From Globisporangium splendens (taxonomy: Eukaryota; Oomycota; Peronosporomycetes; Pythiales; Pythiaceae): a stretch of 64,000 nucleotides of DNA. The DNA is taken from positions 22,706-86,705 of the forward strand of contig VFIW01000151.1 in NCBI GenBank assembly GCA_006386115.1, written 5' to 3'. Shown piece after piece: positions 56,012 through 64,000 of the stretch (position 1 is its first letter; each line of letters opens with the position of its first letter). Made by a program: the position numbers and the translations under genes. The notes beneath the pieces were generated by a model that had not been told where the DNA came from, searched no databases, and worked only from the letters and a program-made list of their open reading frames with translations.

Positions 56012-57054
56012 ATGAAGCGATCAAGCGACCAAGTGAAGCGCGAAGAACGGCCCGAGCCAAAGCGGCAGCGGACGACTCCCGGCTTGTACGACATCTCCGC
56101 TATTCGCAAGAAGCGTGGAGGACGTCGGTTCTACAAGGAGTTGTTCTTCCTTTGGCGCAAGATGTCCGGCAGCGACGATCCAGGCCAGTCCAGCACAGCG
56201 AAGCTCGAGTCGTGGAAGACGTTTGTCCGACTCGAGAACGAGAATCTTGTCGAGCGTTTGCTAGGGAACCTAGGAGGCACGCTCGAGAACGATCATAAAG
56301 AGCTTGGCTCTCGTCGTTCTAGTGCTCGCGAGAGCACTACAAGCTCTGTTCGTAGCTGTGAACCACGTCGGGAACATCAGACTGAAGAGTCTCTCGAGGT
56401 TCCCACGTGTCCGAGTCCGGCGGATAGCCAAGCCACCGAACTCTGTAGAAGCGTTGAGGACTTAACCGCTTCTTCCCACGAGTCTGACGATCCTCATGAT
56501 CAACAATCGACTCAACCACCCAGCGGTGATCTCCCTGAGAGTCTATCAATGGGGTGGAGCTGAACGCGAAAACGATTGAGCGAGTCTGGAAGTGGAAGAG
56601 TGCTCATCGCGCTCAGATTGAGACACTGGAAGTTCGCGATGCGATCCTTTCGGATCGGTGCGAGAGCCTCGAGGACCAAGTGAAGGAGCAGGAGTCGCGG
56701 ATCGACTCGCTGACCTTTGGTCCCACCCAGTATCTGGCTTTGGAGTCCCGTTTCGAGCAACGGTTCGAGCAACTCCAGGGCGAACTTGAGCGACTCCAAA
56801 AGGCTGAGAAGGCTCGTGAAATGCATCACGAACGTCTACTGCGCTCTGTGGAAGAGGCAGGGACGGCTCTTGAGGTACTCCGCAAGGCGTATAACTCGCG
56901 CCTTCTTGTGCTGGAAGCTGTGAAGGAGGAGTCCTTCGATGTGCTTCAGCGCCTTTACGCCGAGAAGAATCTCCAAAGCGATGAGCTGTTTGCTCTTCGC
57001 AATCAAGTGGAGAGTCTTCAATATCAGCTTGATCGTCTACAAAAGACTTCGTAG
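56012..57054 (+). CDS. antisense ORF over gypsy 3' end: basic N-terminus plus coiled coil (one frameshift)
   Basis: The plus strand reads ATG at 56012 with a basic, NLS-like start (KREERPEPKRQRTT), a patch RGGRRFYKELFFLWRKM, a Ser/Glu-rich middle part opposite the chromodomain, and ends at 56563. From about 56539 the next frame reads a regular heptad coiled coil of about 165 residues (ERVWKWKSAHRAQIETLEVR, RFEQLQGELERLQKAEKARE) to TAG at 57052-57054. One missing base near 56540 would join the two into a protein of about 347 aa. Codon use has the coding-type third-position pattern, and the heptads are too regular for a shadow frame, whereas the minus strand opposite the coil is low-complexity. 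The ORF lies 77 bp behind LTR A and in its orientation. It may be a transposon accessory protein or a gag-like protein of a second element. Function unknown. Confidence 0.55.
56337..56570 (-). CDS. chromodomain at pol C-terminus
   Basis: SSTPLIDSQGDHRWVVESIV followed by FYRVRWLGYPPDSDTWEPRE and VPDVVHSYEQ is a complete chromodomain with the aromatic and WEP residues. In chromoviruses this domain is the end of integrase and guides insertion into marked chromatin. It is one frame off the pol ORF; a single missing base near 56540-56560 separates it from pol. The stop is at 56337-56339. Confidence 0.88.
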   Translation of the reverse strand, partial: FAFSSTPLIDSQGDHRWVVESIVDHEDRQTRGKKRLSPQRFYRVRWLGYPPDSDTWEPRETLQSDVPDVVHSYEQSL

Positions 57055-60000
57055 GATCGGCTGATCCACTTGGAAGGTAAGGCTTTAGTCTACCCACACA
57101 AAATGTAGGATGTAGACGCATGCGTGTAGGTATGTCTAGCGTGTAGGCATCACCATTGCATTTAACCACCTTGAACGGTCCAATGAACCTTGGTAGAAGC
57201 TTCGAGCTTCCCAAGTTGGACACTGCATGTTCAGGCAGGTTCGCCGTGCTAAGTAATACAAGATCATTGATCTTATATACTTGCTTGTTCTTCCTTCCGC
57301 TCTTGTCTGCTTGTTCCTTTTGCAGATCCTGAGCCTTTGCGATTGCGTCTCGAACAAACCTCACAACGGCTTGTCTCCTCACAACAAAGTCATCGACTTG
57401 CTGTGCCTCACGACTAGTGATGTCGTTGAGGGGTTTCATCGAGTCAAAGTTGGCTTTTAACTCGACAACAGCATTCAGGTCATACGACGACTGCGGCTTA
57501 TTGCCTTTAGCCGTAGTCCCTCCCCCACTTAAGGTAGAGACCTCACCCATTATGGAAGCAGGCACTCGAGGATGAATGCCATAGTTCACATAGAATGGAG
57601 AGTGACCCGTCGAGACATGCGTGGAGTTGTTCAACGCAAACTCGGCAAGAGGGAGAAACTCACTCCACTCTTTGAAAGACGTTGCGTAGCTGCGCAACAC
57701 GTCTTCGAGGACACGATTCACTCGCTCAGTTTGACCATCCGTTTCAGGATGTGCTGCTGTTGAGATGGACAACTTGGTGTCCAGAAGTCCAAACAGTGCA
57801 CGCCAAAACTTGGACGTAAACCGAGTGTCACGGTCAGACACGATCTCAACGGGCAGGCCATGCAGACGGAATACGACGTCTACAAAGACCTTGGCCGCCA
57901 TTTCGGCTGAGATCTTGTCCGAAACCGGCGCAAGATGGACCATCTTGCTGAATCGGTCCACAAACACAAGGATGCCATTGCGTCCGTGTTTGTCACGTGG
58001 AAGTCTGAATATGAAATCCATACTCACAGACTTCCAACTGTCCGATGGGACAGGTAATGAACGAAGTGGTGCCTGCGTGGAACCAGAGGGTTTCACTCGT
58101 TGGCAGATCTCGCAAGTCCTCACATACTTGCGAACCCACTTGTACATGCGTGGCCAGTAGTAATCCCGGGAAAGACTGAGAAACGTTTTCTCACGTCCGA
58201 GATGGCCACCCGAAGGACTGTCATGGTACTCACACAAGAGTCGATGACGCAGACCTTCGTCGTTGGGAACAACAACCCTTGCTGTATCCCCGTCTTCAAC
58301 CGCGTAGTACAACAACCCATTGTGTACTCGGAAGCGGTGAGCTCGCGACCTTGTGCGCGGCGGAAGACCTTGCAGTGCTTTGTCCGAAGGGTCCTTGAAA
58401 TACTTCAACAAGTCCTGACATGTTTCGTCAGACTTGTACCCTTCGACAATGTCTTCTCGCACTGTCGTCGTAGCTTGAACTGCGATCGCTTGGACGTCTT
58501 CACAGAGTCGACACGCTCCGTCCGTGTCTTCACTCTTGGTCTTCGTATCATAGTCCGGACGTCTTGACAACGCATCGGCTAAGATGTTCGTCTTGCCTGG
58601 CTTGTAGTGTACAACAAAGTTGTACTCTGCAAAGAAGGAGAACCATCTCGCCATTCTTTGCGACAAGTGAGGAGTCTTTACCGCTGTACGCAGCGACGCA
58701 TGATCTGTGTAGATCGCAAAGCGCTCCTCGCCAAGCAGATACACACGGAACTTGACCAAAGAATACTTCATCGCCAGAAGTTCTTTGTCATGAACTGGGT
58801 AGTTCCGTTCTGCGGGTCGGAGTTGTCGTGACTGATACGACACAACTCGCTCATGACCCTCATCATCGTGTTGCATCAACGCGCAACCGATGGCATAGTC
58901 GCTTGCATCGCAAACCACATGAAAAGGCTTGTCGTGGTTTGCAATTGCCAGCACGGGAGCTTCTCGCAGACTCCTCTTCACTTCGGCAAATGCCATTTGA
59001 TGGTCACTGGACCACTCCCACTCAATGTCCTTCTTCAGGAGCTGTGTGAGCGGTTGCACCAACGCTGCATAATTGCGCGTGTACTTGTGCAAGTAGTTGG
59101 CCAGACCCAGCCATTGTCTCAGCTGTTTGACATTCTGAGGTACAGGCCAATCGTCAATAGCTTTGACCTTCTCCGGATCGACTCGAACACCGCTCTTGCC
59201 CACAAAACAACCGAGAACAGGGATCTCGGGGGCGAAGAATATGCACTTCTTCAGGTTTGCGTAGAGTTTGTTCTCACGCATGACCTGAAAGAATTGACGG
59301 AGATGGTCAAGATGAGCATCAACGTCAGACTTTTCACCCGTGGTTTTACTATGAACGAATATATCGTCAAAGTAACTCGGTGCAAATCCTCTCAATGGAC
59401 GAAGTACATTCGTGACCATCCTATTGAAAGTCGCAGGAGCGTTCTTCAAACCCTGTGGCATCACTAACCATTCCCACAGCATACCACTAGGGGTACTCAC
59501 TGCAGTTAGTGGTACATCGTCTTCGCGCATTCGAATCTGATAGAACCCATCTTTCAGATCGATAGCACTGAAGACAGTACTGCCAACCATTCCATCAAGG
59601 ATCATATCCTTGCGTGGAACCGGAGTTTGGGCTGGAATGGTAGCGTCGTTCAGCTTGTTGAAAGCGTGGACGATGCGCCAACCTCCAGTTGCCTTCTTCA
59701 CACAGAAGGTTGGGCTACAATGTGGAGACTTGCTCTCTCGCACATGCCCAGCCTCAGCACGTTGCGCAAAGAACTCGTCGATCGCAACGACTTGTTCTCT
59801 TGGCAACGGCCACTGCCGTGTGATACAATACTTCGTGCCAGGAAGTATGTCAATCTCATGACGAACGCCTCTATCGAATGGCAGTTCGTCTGGCACCTTG
59901 TCAGGGAATATGTCCTCATATTCCTTGACAAGTTCATACACGGGGTTCGTTTTGAGAGCGTCCCACGACTGCTCATCAAACCTTTCCTTCCGTGTCTTCT

Positions 60001-61107
60001 CATCGAACACTTCCACAGTGTTGATGACATCGTCGGCAACTTCATCGACGATCATGCAGACCTGCGAAATTTCGCCTTTCGCTAGGCTACGCTTCAGCGT
60101 CTTCTTGCTCATCGATGGCAAGGAAATCAACTCTTCGACTGAGCTTGGAGGATTTTCAATCTTCACGTGACGGATTACATCCACGTCACCATCTTCATTG
60201 TAGACCGCGATATTCGCAAACTCGCTTGAAATGTCTTGTGCTTGGACACTTCCTTCGTCATCTTGACTTGTACCTTGATCAGGGGCACACGTTGCGCTTG
60301 CAACACTTGACGATAATTGCTTCTTTTTCTTGGTCATCTTGTCTCGGGATGGCTCTTCGGCTCTTTTCCCATTCGTTTCTTCCACGCACATCGCCTCATC
60401 CATGGGATCGATGGCAAAGGAGACAGTCTTTTCTTGGCGCCTGACTGCTCCACCTCCGTTCGTCTTCTTCAAGATGGGTACCGTTCGTGAACATGGGGGG
60501 CCATCGCACACCGCAATATCACGAGGGTCATCTGGGATCTCTTCCACAGATGTGTAAACCCATACCACTTCATCCGTTGTTGTGCAGCACAAGTCAGCAT
60601 CACGTGACTTGTCAACGGAGATCTTCATCTTCATCCAGTCAATGCTAGGTTGATAACGCTTCAACCATGGCATTCCCAGAATCAGATCAAACTTGTCATC
60701 GAGGCCGAGTAGAATGAACTCGTCTTCGCCTCGGAAATCTTCACATTCCATTGCCAAGCGTACAACTCGCTTTGTCATCTTCACAGTCGACCCGTTGGCC
60801 AACCGGACGATCATCGTCTTGTCTCCATTCGCATCAGACATTGGTACTTTATGCCTGGCGATCACTTCATTTCGAACAAAGTTGTTCGACACACCAGTGT
60901 CAACCAAAGCTCGTAGAGGCGTTGCAATACCGTCTACATGAACTTTGAGAACGATCAAACTCGACGTTTGACTGACACTGTTCTCCCTCGTGGAAACTGC
61001 ATGTGCATCATGCACATTGGGGCCAGAGTCCTGTGTTTCCACAACATCCACAGTCCTCTTTTCCGGGCCAGTAGGAGGCCCCGCCCCTACTGTCCATTCC
61101 CGTTTTT
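56546..61107 (-). CDS. gypsy Pol: protease, RT, RNase H, integrase
   Basis: Open from 61246 and entered from gag by -1 frameshift at 61102-61108. In order: aspartic protease (ALVDTGVSNNF, residues 113-123 of the open frame); RT with the catalytic SYFDDIFVHS and AIDLKDGFYQIRMR; RNase H (HVVCDASDYAIGCAL, FAIYTDHASLRT); integrase zinc-binding HHCC (SGGHLGREKTFLSLSRDYYW, CEICQRVKPS); DDE core (VSMDFIFRLPRD, VSDRDTRFTSKFW, HPETDGQTERVNRVLEDVLR); and the GPF/Y end (RFIGPFKVVKCNGDAYTLDI, CVGRLKPYLPSG). No stops are found, so it is potentially active. After about 57054 the frame continues as a Pro/Ser/Arg-rich stretch opposite the antisense coiled coil and stops at 56546, just before the chromodomain. 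Confidence 0.92.
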
Positions 61108-61108
61108 T
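61065..61108 (-). promoter_or_regulatory. -1 ribosomal frameshift signal between gag and pol
   Basis: On the minus strand the heptamer A AAA AAC (61108-61102) is in the right phase for gag codons AAA AAC. After a 9-nt spacer comes a perfect 7-bp stem CAGTAGG/CCTACTG (61092-61086 with 61075-61069) with a 10-nt loop. GGGC in the loop can pair with GCCC directly after the stem, giving an H-type pseudoknot. The gag stop TAG is inside the stem. Slipping back one base puts the ribosome in the pol frame (KREWTVG). Confidence 0.8.
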
Positions 61109-62034
61109 GGCCCAGGTGACCGGTCGAACCGACGACCGTAAGAACGATCGTGGTTGTTCGAACGAGCACCCTGTGGCGTTTGCCGACCCGGCAAAGACAC
61201 CTTGCAGTTCCGAGCAATGTGACCCGGCTTCCCGCAACGGAAACACTTCCTATCGTTGCGAGGACGCTCATTTCCAGGCGTGGAAATGTACGAGATGTCC
61301 ATAGGCTCTGGACCATCGTGCGCGACATTCGCTTGTCTTGGTGGTCTTGACGCAAACCCTTGGAACTTCGCTTGCTTCATGCTGAACTCTTCTTGCATCG
61401 CACGGCTGATGGCTTCGTCCAGCGTCTTGGGATACTCGCGGAACAATTGGTTCCGAATCGGACCATCGTTCAGACCCGCCATGAACGTCACAACTTGCGT
61501 CGAAACGTCAATCGGCTCGTCAACGATGCTCGATACCAAGTAGCGAGCACGTTGTGCATACGAGTGAAGGTCGAAACGGCCTTGACGAAGCTTGAGGAAC
61601 TCGGCACGCGCACGGAACTCGCTCTGTGGAGGTTCAAACGCCTTCTTGAGTTCGGTCTTGAAATGGTCGTAGCTGGGGAAGCAGTTTAGATCCGCTAAAC
61701 GCTTCCCATACGCCCAGCTCTTCGCACGACCCGCAAGGTTGGACATCGCGAACAACACTTGCTGCATTGGGTCACGAAGTTGTCTTGCAGTGATAGCTGC
61801 ATCCAACTCGACGAACCATCTCGAAAGAGGTTCGTTCTCTCCGCCACGATACGGAGAGACATCCAGCTTCAGCGGCACCGTCCTGAAGGACGAAACAGGG
61901 GTTGCGACCTGCTTTCGAGATTCGATAATCTCGTGGTGCATGAAACTGACCGCAGCGTTCTTTTGGTCTTCAGGAGACGCCGATCGTAGCAGGCTGATTA
62001 CAGCAGCCTCCTGTAATGGGCTATACCTAGCCAT
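61087..62034 (-). CDS. gypsy Gag
   Basis: 315 aa. It forms the particle and packages element RNA. The N-terminal two thirds show the retrotransposon gag pattern (PYRGGENEPLSRWFVELDAA, RLADLNCFPSYDHFKTELKK, RARAEFLKLRQGRFDLHSYA). A CCHC zinc knuckle (CFRCGKPGHIARNC) is near residue 265. The C-terminus is basic and ends at the frameshift signal. The ATG (MARYSPLQ) lies inside the last 27 bp of the LTR, in the palindrome, so the untranslated leader is the LTR itself. The same start is conserved in element C. Confidence 0.9.
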   Translation of the reverse strand: MARYSPLQEAAVISLLRSASPEDQKNAAVSFMHHEIIESRKQVATPVSSFRTVPLKLDVSPYRGGENEPLSRWFVELDAAITARQLRDPMQQVLFAMSNLAGRAKSWAYGKRLADLNCFPSYDHFKTELKKAFEPPQSEFRARAEFLKLRQGRFDLHSYAQRARYLVSSIVDEPIDVSTQVVTFMAGLNDGPIRNQLFREYPKTLDEAISRAMQEEFSMKQAKFQGFASRPPRQANVAHDGPEPMDISYISTPGNERPRNDRKCFRCGKPGHIARNCKVSLPGRQTPQGARSNNHDRSYGRRFDRSPGPKNGNGQ

Positions 62035-62663
62035 TACATGAAGGTGGATCTGTTCCCAGATCTAGTGTGCCACACACCACCTTCAGTGTGCATCGTGGAG
62101 AGACAAATAACAAACAGATTACGGTATGACAGTCCCCACATGCACATGTGACATCATAGGATGACGTCACGAGCGCTCTCTGTGCTGATCAGTGCAGAAT
62201 GTTGTTCACATGTACTAATCAGTACAGAGTGATGACATCCAGGTACTAATCAAGTACTGAGTGATGGTTCCTACTTGGGAAACTGCACTGGTGATGAGAC
62301 CGACGTGTCTCTGCCACCTAAAGTGAGTGGCCGTAGCCAATCACTTTGCAGGGAATTTTCCACGGGACTTCAAGTTCAAGTTTCTCGAAGATCCCGTAGG
62401 TTCAACCTCAGTGTACCCAAGGTTTTATATATCAGATTCATAGGTTTTATTGTGCATGTTTAGGTTTTAGTTATAAAACGTGTAGGAGCCCTTGGGGTTC
62501 ATTCGTAAGTAGCGACAGGAACCATAACCTTTTCAATTCAGTTGCAAATTTTCTCTCAAGCCACCGAGTCGTCTTCTCTCCCTCCAAGTCGGGAGATCGC
62601 TTCCTCGTCGCACAAGCGTGTGTGCCGTGTTTTGGGGACTGTTGTGAACAGCGCCCCATTACA
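62012..62663 (-). repeat. gypsy LTR B (5' LTR of element B)
   Basis: 652 bp, TGTAATGGGG ... CCCATTACA. The TATA box (TATATAAAAC) reads on the minus strand toward gag. Two CRE-like sites (TGACGTCA 62162-62169, TGACATCA 62149-62156) and two copies of a GTACTAATCA-type repeat are present. It closes with the 27-bp palindrome (62012-62038) that contains the gag ATG. Confidence 0.85.
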
Positions 62664-62909
62664 CCTGGTAGCACTTCGAGCGGTCCTTCCAGCGACCAAG
62701 CCAAGAAAGGTTTGACGACGCGGCTTTGAGCACTTCGCGCATTCCTGTCCAAGACCTACTTCCGTCTGTGTCTGAGAACATGGAAGGAGTAGATGTGCCA
62801 CTCGGTCCAGCAGTACCGGAAACTGTCGAGTTGACTATTGGGGGTTTTCCTCGTTTGTCTTCTTATGAGTGGTCAGCACTGGAGCGGATGCGAAACGTCA
62901 TCGGGGAGG
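62664..62909 (+). other. spacer between head-to-head LTRs with coding-like frame
   Basis: 246 bp between LTRs B and C. A plus-strand frame is open across most of it and coding-like (TSRIPVQDLLPSVSENMEGV, VELTIGGFPRLSSYEWSALE), ending at the border of LTR C. It may be a fragment of a gene or of another element into which both gypsy copies inserted. Not recognised. Confidence 0.35.
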
Positions 62910-63573
62910 TATAATGTGGCGCTGTTCACAACAGTCCCCAAAACACGGCACACACGCTTGTGCGACGAGGAAGCGATCCTCCAGACCTGGGAGGAGAGGG
63001 AGACGAAGACTCGTGGCTTGAGAGAAAAAATTTGCCCTGAATTGAAAAGGTTCTGGTTCCTGTCGATACCTTACGATGAAACCCCACACGGGCTCCTACA
63101 CGTTTTATAACTAAAACCTAAACATGCACAATAAAACCTATGAATCTGATATATAAAACATTGGTTACACTGAGGTTGAACCTACGGGATCTCCTGGAAA
63201 CTTGAACTTGAAGTCCCGTGGAAAATTCCCTGCAAAGTGATTGGCTACGGCCACTCACTTTAGGTGGCAGAGACACGTCGGTCTCATCACCAGTGCAGTT
63301 TCCCAAGTAGGAACCATCACTCAGTACTTGATTAGTACATGGATGCCATCACTCTGTACTGATTAGTACATGTGAACAACCATTCTGCACTGATACAGCA
63401 CAGAGATGCGCTCGTGACGTCATGGGACGACGTCACATGTGCATGTGGGGAACGGTCGTACCTAATATGTTGTTATTTGTAGCTACCACAGATGCACAAT
63501 GAATGGTGGTGGGTGGAACCCAGATCTGGGAACAGATCCACCTTCATGTAATGGCTAGGTATAGCCCATTACA
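62910..63573 (+). repeat. gypsy LTR C (5' LTR of element C)
   Basis: 664 bp, close to LTR B in inverted orientation. It starts TATAATGTGG where B has TGTAATGGGG, so the terminal TG is mutated. It carries the TATA box near 63150, CRE-like sites at 63415-63422 and 63428-63435, and ends in the palindrome 63547-63573. Confidence 0.85.
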
Positions 63574-64000
63574 GGAGGCTGCTGTAATCAGCCTGCTACG
63601 ATCGGCGTCTCCTGAAGACCAAAAGAACGCTGCGGTCAGTTTCATGCACCACGAGATTATCGAATCTCGAAAGCAGGTCGCAACCCCTGTTTCGTCCTTC
63701 AGGACGGTGCCGCTGAAGCTGGACGTGTCTCCGTATCGTGGCGGAGAGAACGAGCCTCTCTCGAGATGGTTCGTCGAGTTGGATGCAGCTATCACTGCAA
63801 GACAACTTCGTGATCCAATGCAGCGAGTGTTGTTCGCGATGTCCAACCTTGCGGGTCGTGCAAAGAGCTGGGCGTATGGGAAGCGTTTGTCGGATCCAAA
63901 CTGCTTCTGCAGCTACGAAGACTTCAAGGCAGAGCTCAAGGCAGCGTTTGAACCACCGCAGAGTGAGTTCCGTGTGCGTGCCGAGTTCCTCAAGCTTCGT
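63551..64000 (+). CDS. gypsy Gag of element C, cut by window edge
   Basis: At least 150 codons open to the right edge. It starts MARYSPLQ exactly as Gag of element B and differs by few residues (RLSDPNCFCSYEDFKAELKA for RLADLNCFPSYDHFKTELKK). It runs in the opposite direction to element B. The rest of the element lies outside the window; nothing here shows it to be broken. Confidence 0.88.
   Translation, partial: MARYSPLQEAAVISLLRSASPEDQKNAAVSFMHHEIIESRKQVATPVSSFRTVPLKLDVSPYRGGENEPLSRWFVELDAAITARQLRDPMQRVLFAMSNLAGRAKSWAYGKRLSDPNCFCSYEDFKAELKAAFEPPQSEFRVRAEFLKLR

Larger units (their letters stand above)
55936..62663 (-). mobile_element. Ty3/gypsy chromovirus element B, minus strand
   Basis: Gag, protease, RT, RNase H, integrase and chromodomain occur in Ty3/gypsy order on the minus strand. 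The 5' LTR is 62012-62663. No 3' LTR in the same orientation is present; instead LTR A lies inverted at that end. The purine-rich AAGGGAGGGATGA (minus strand, 55936-55948) sits immediately before the TGTAATGGG terminus of LTR A, as a polypurine tract would. Gag and pol are open, so the element is young. Right of its 5' LTR, a second copy (C) starts head-to-head after 246 bp. Confidence 0.85.

Noticed and set aside
56546..57054. Pro/Ser/Arg-rich C-terminal stretch of pol as a structured domain
   Set aside because: Composition is what the antisense of a coiled coil gives; kept only as a possible linker to the chromodomain.
1..64000. tRNA, rRNA, CRISPR or bacterial operon features
   Set aside because: None seen; introns, promoters and retroelements show nuclear eukaryotic DNA.

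Overview
The window looks like nuclear DNA of an oomycete (water mould of the Phytophthora/Pythium sort). The evidence is short GT-AG introns, compact genes, matches to the oomycete Inr+FPR core promoter (CTCATTYYNCAWTTT) upstream of several genes, and a secreted monooxygenase that resembles the oomycete AA17 family. The transposon load (a LINE and Ty3/gypsy elements) fits too. The species cannot be named from this sequence. All annotation is from reading the sequence; no search was run.

Layout. 0.2-4.7 kb: two minus-strand membrane transporter genes, an MFS carrier and a six-exon NIPA-type Mg2+ transporter. 5.3-6.4 kb: a decayed multi-pass membrane protein gene. 6.39-13.6 kb: segment A1, carrying an ankyrin-repeat / pseudokinase / kinase gene. 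14.9-18.5 kb: an LRR pseudogene and an intact nine-exon kelch-repeat gene. 19-24 kb: three small secreted, probably GPI-anchored proteins and an LPMO, a cell-surface/secretome cluster. 24.8-26.7 kb: decayed sequence. 26.74-38.08 kb: a near-perfect inverted repeat (arms about 4.5 kb, spacer 2.3 kb), each arm carrying one copy of an 815-aa gene of unknown function, the two transcribed away from each other. 38.09-45.6 kb: segment A2, a second copy of A1 holding a 773-bp assembly gap. 45.6-54.9 kb: an inactivated LINE whose first ORF contains an OTU-type cysteine protease domain. 55.3-64 kb: Ty3/gypsy chromovirus sequence, with one nearly complete gag-pol on the minus strand and a second, head-to-head element running off the right edge.

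The most unusual part is the gypsy locus. The gag-pol of the minus-strand element is followed by a chromodomain, and this 3' region is overprinted on the opposite strand by a coding-like ORF with a basic N-terminus and a long coiled coil. That ORF lies behind an LTR in the opposite orientation, so the two terminal repeats are inverted and their promoters face inward. One single-base deletion would break both the sense and the antisense frame at the same point. The same element has a textbook -1 frameshift signal (A AAA AAC, 9-nt spacer, hairpin/pseudoknot containing the gag stop).

How the genes relate. Ankyrin-kinase genes A1 and A2 encode what reads as a membrane-targeted (MGNTRS myristoylation motif) signalling protein with a JAK-like pseudokinase-kinase pair. 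The secreted cluster would act at or outside the cell surface. The transporters and the kelch protein are ordinary housekeeping or regulatory genes. Duplications, the gap and local indels suggest that part of the structure between 6 and 45 kb could be an assembly or haplotype effect.
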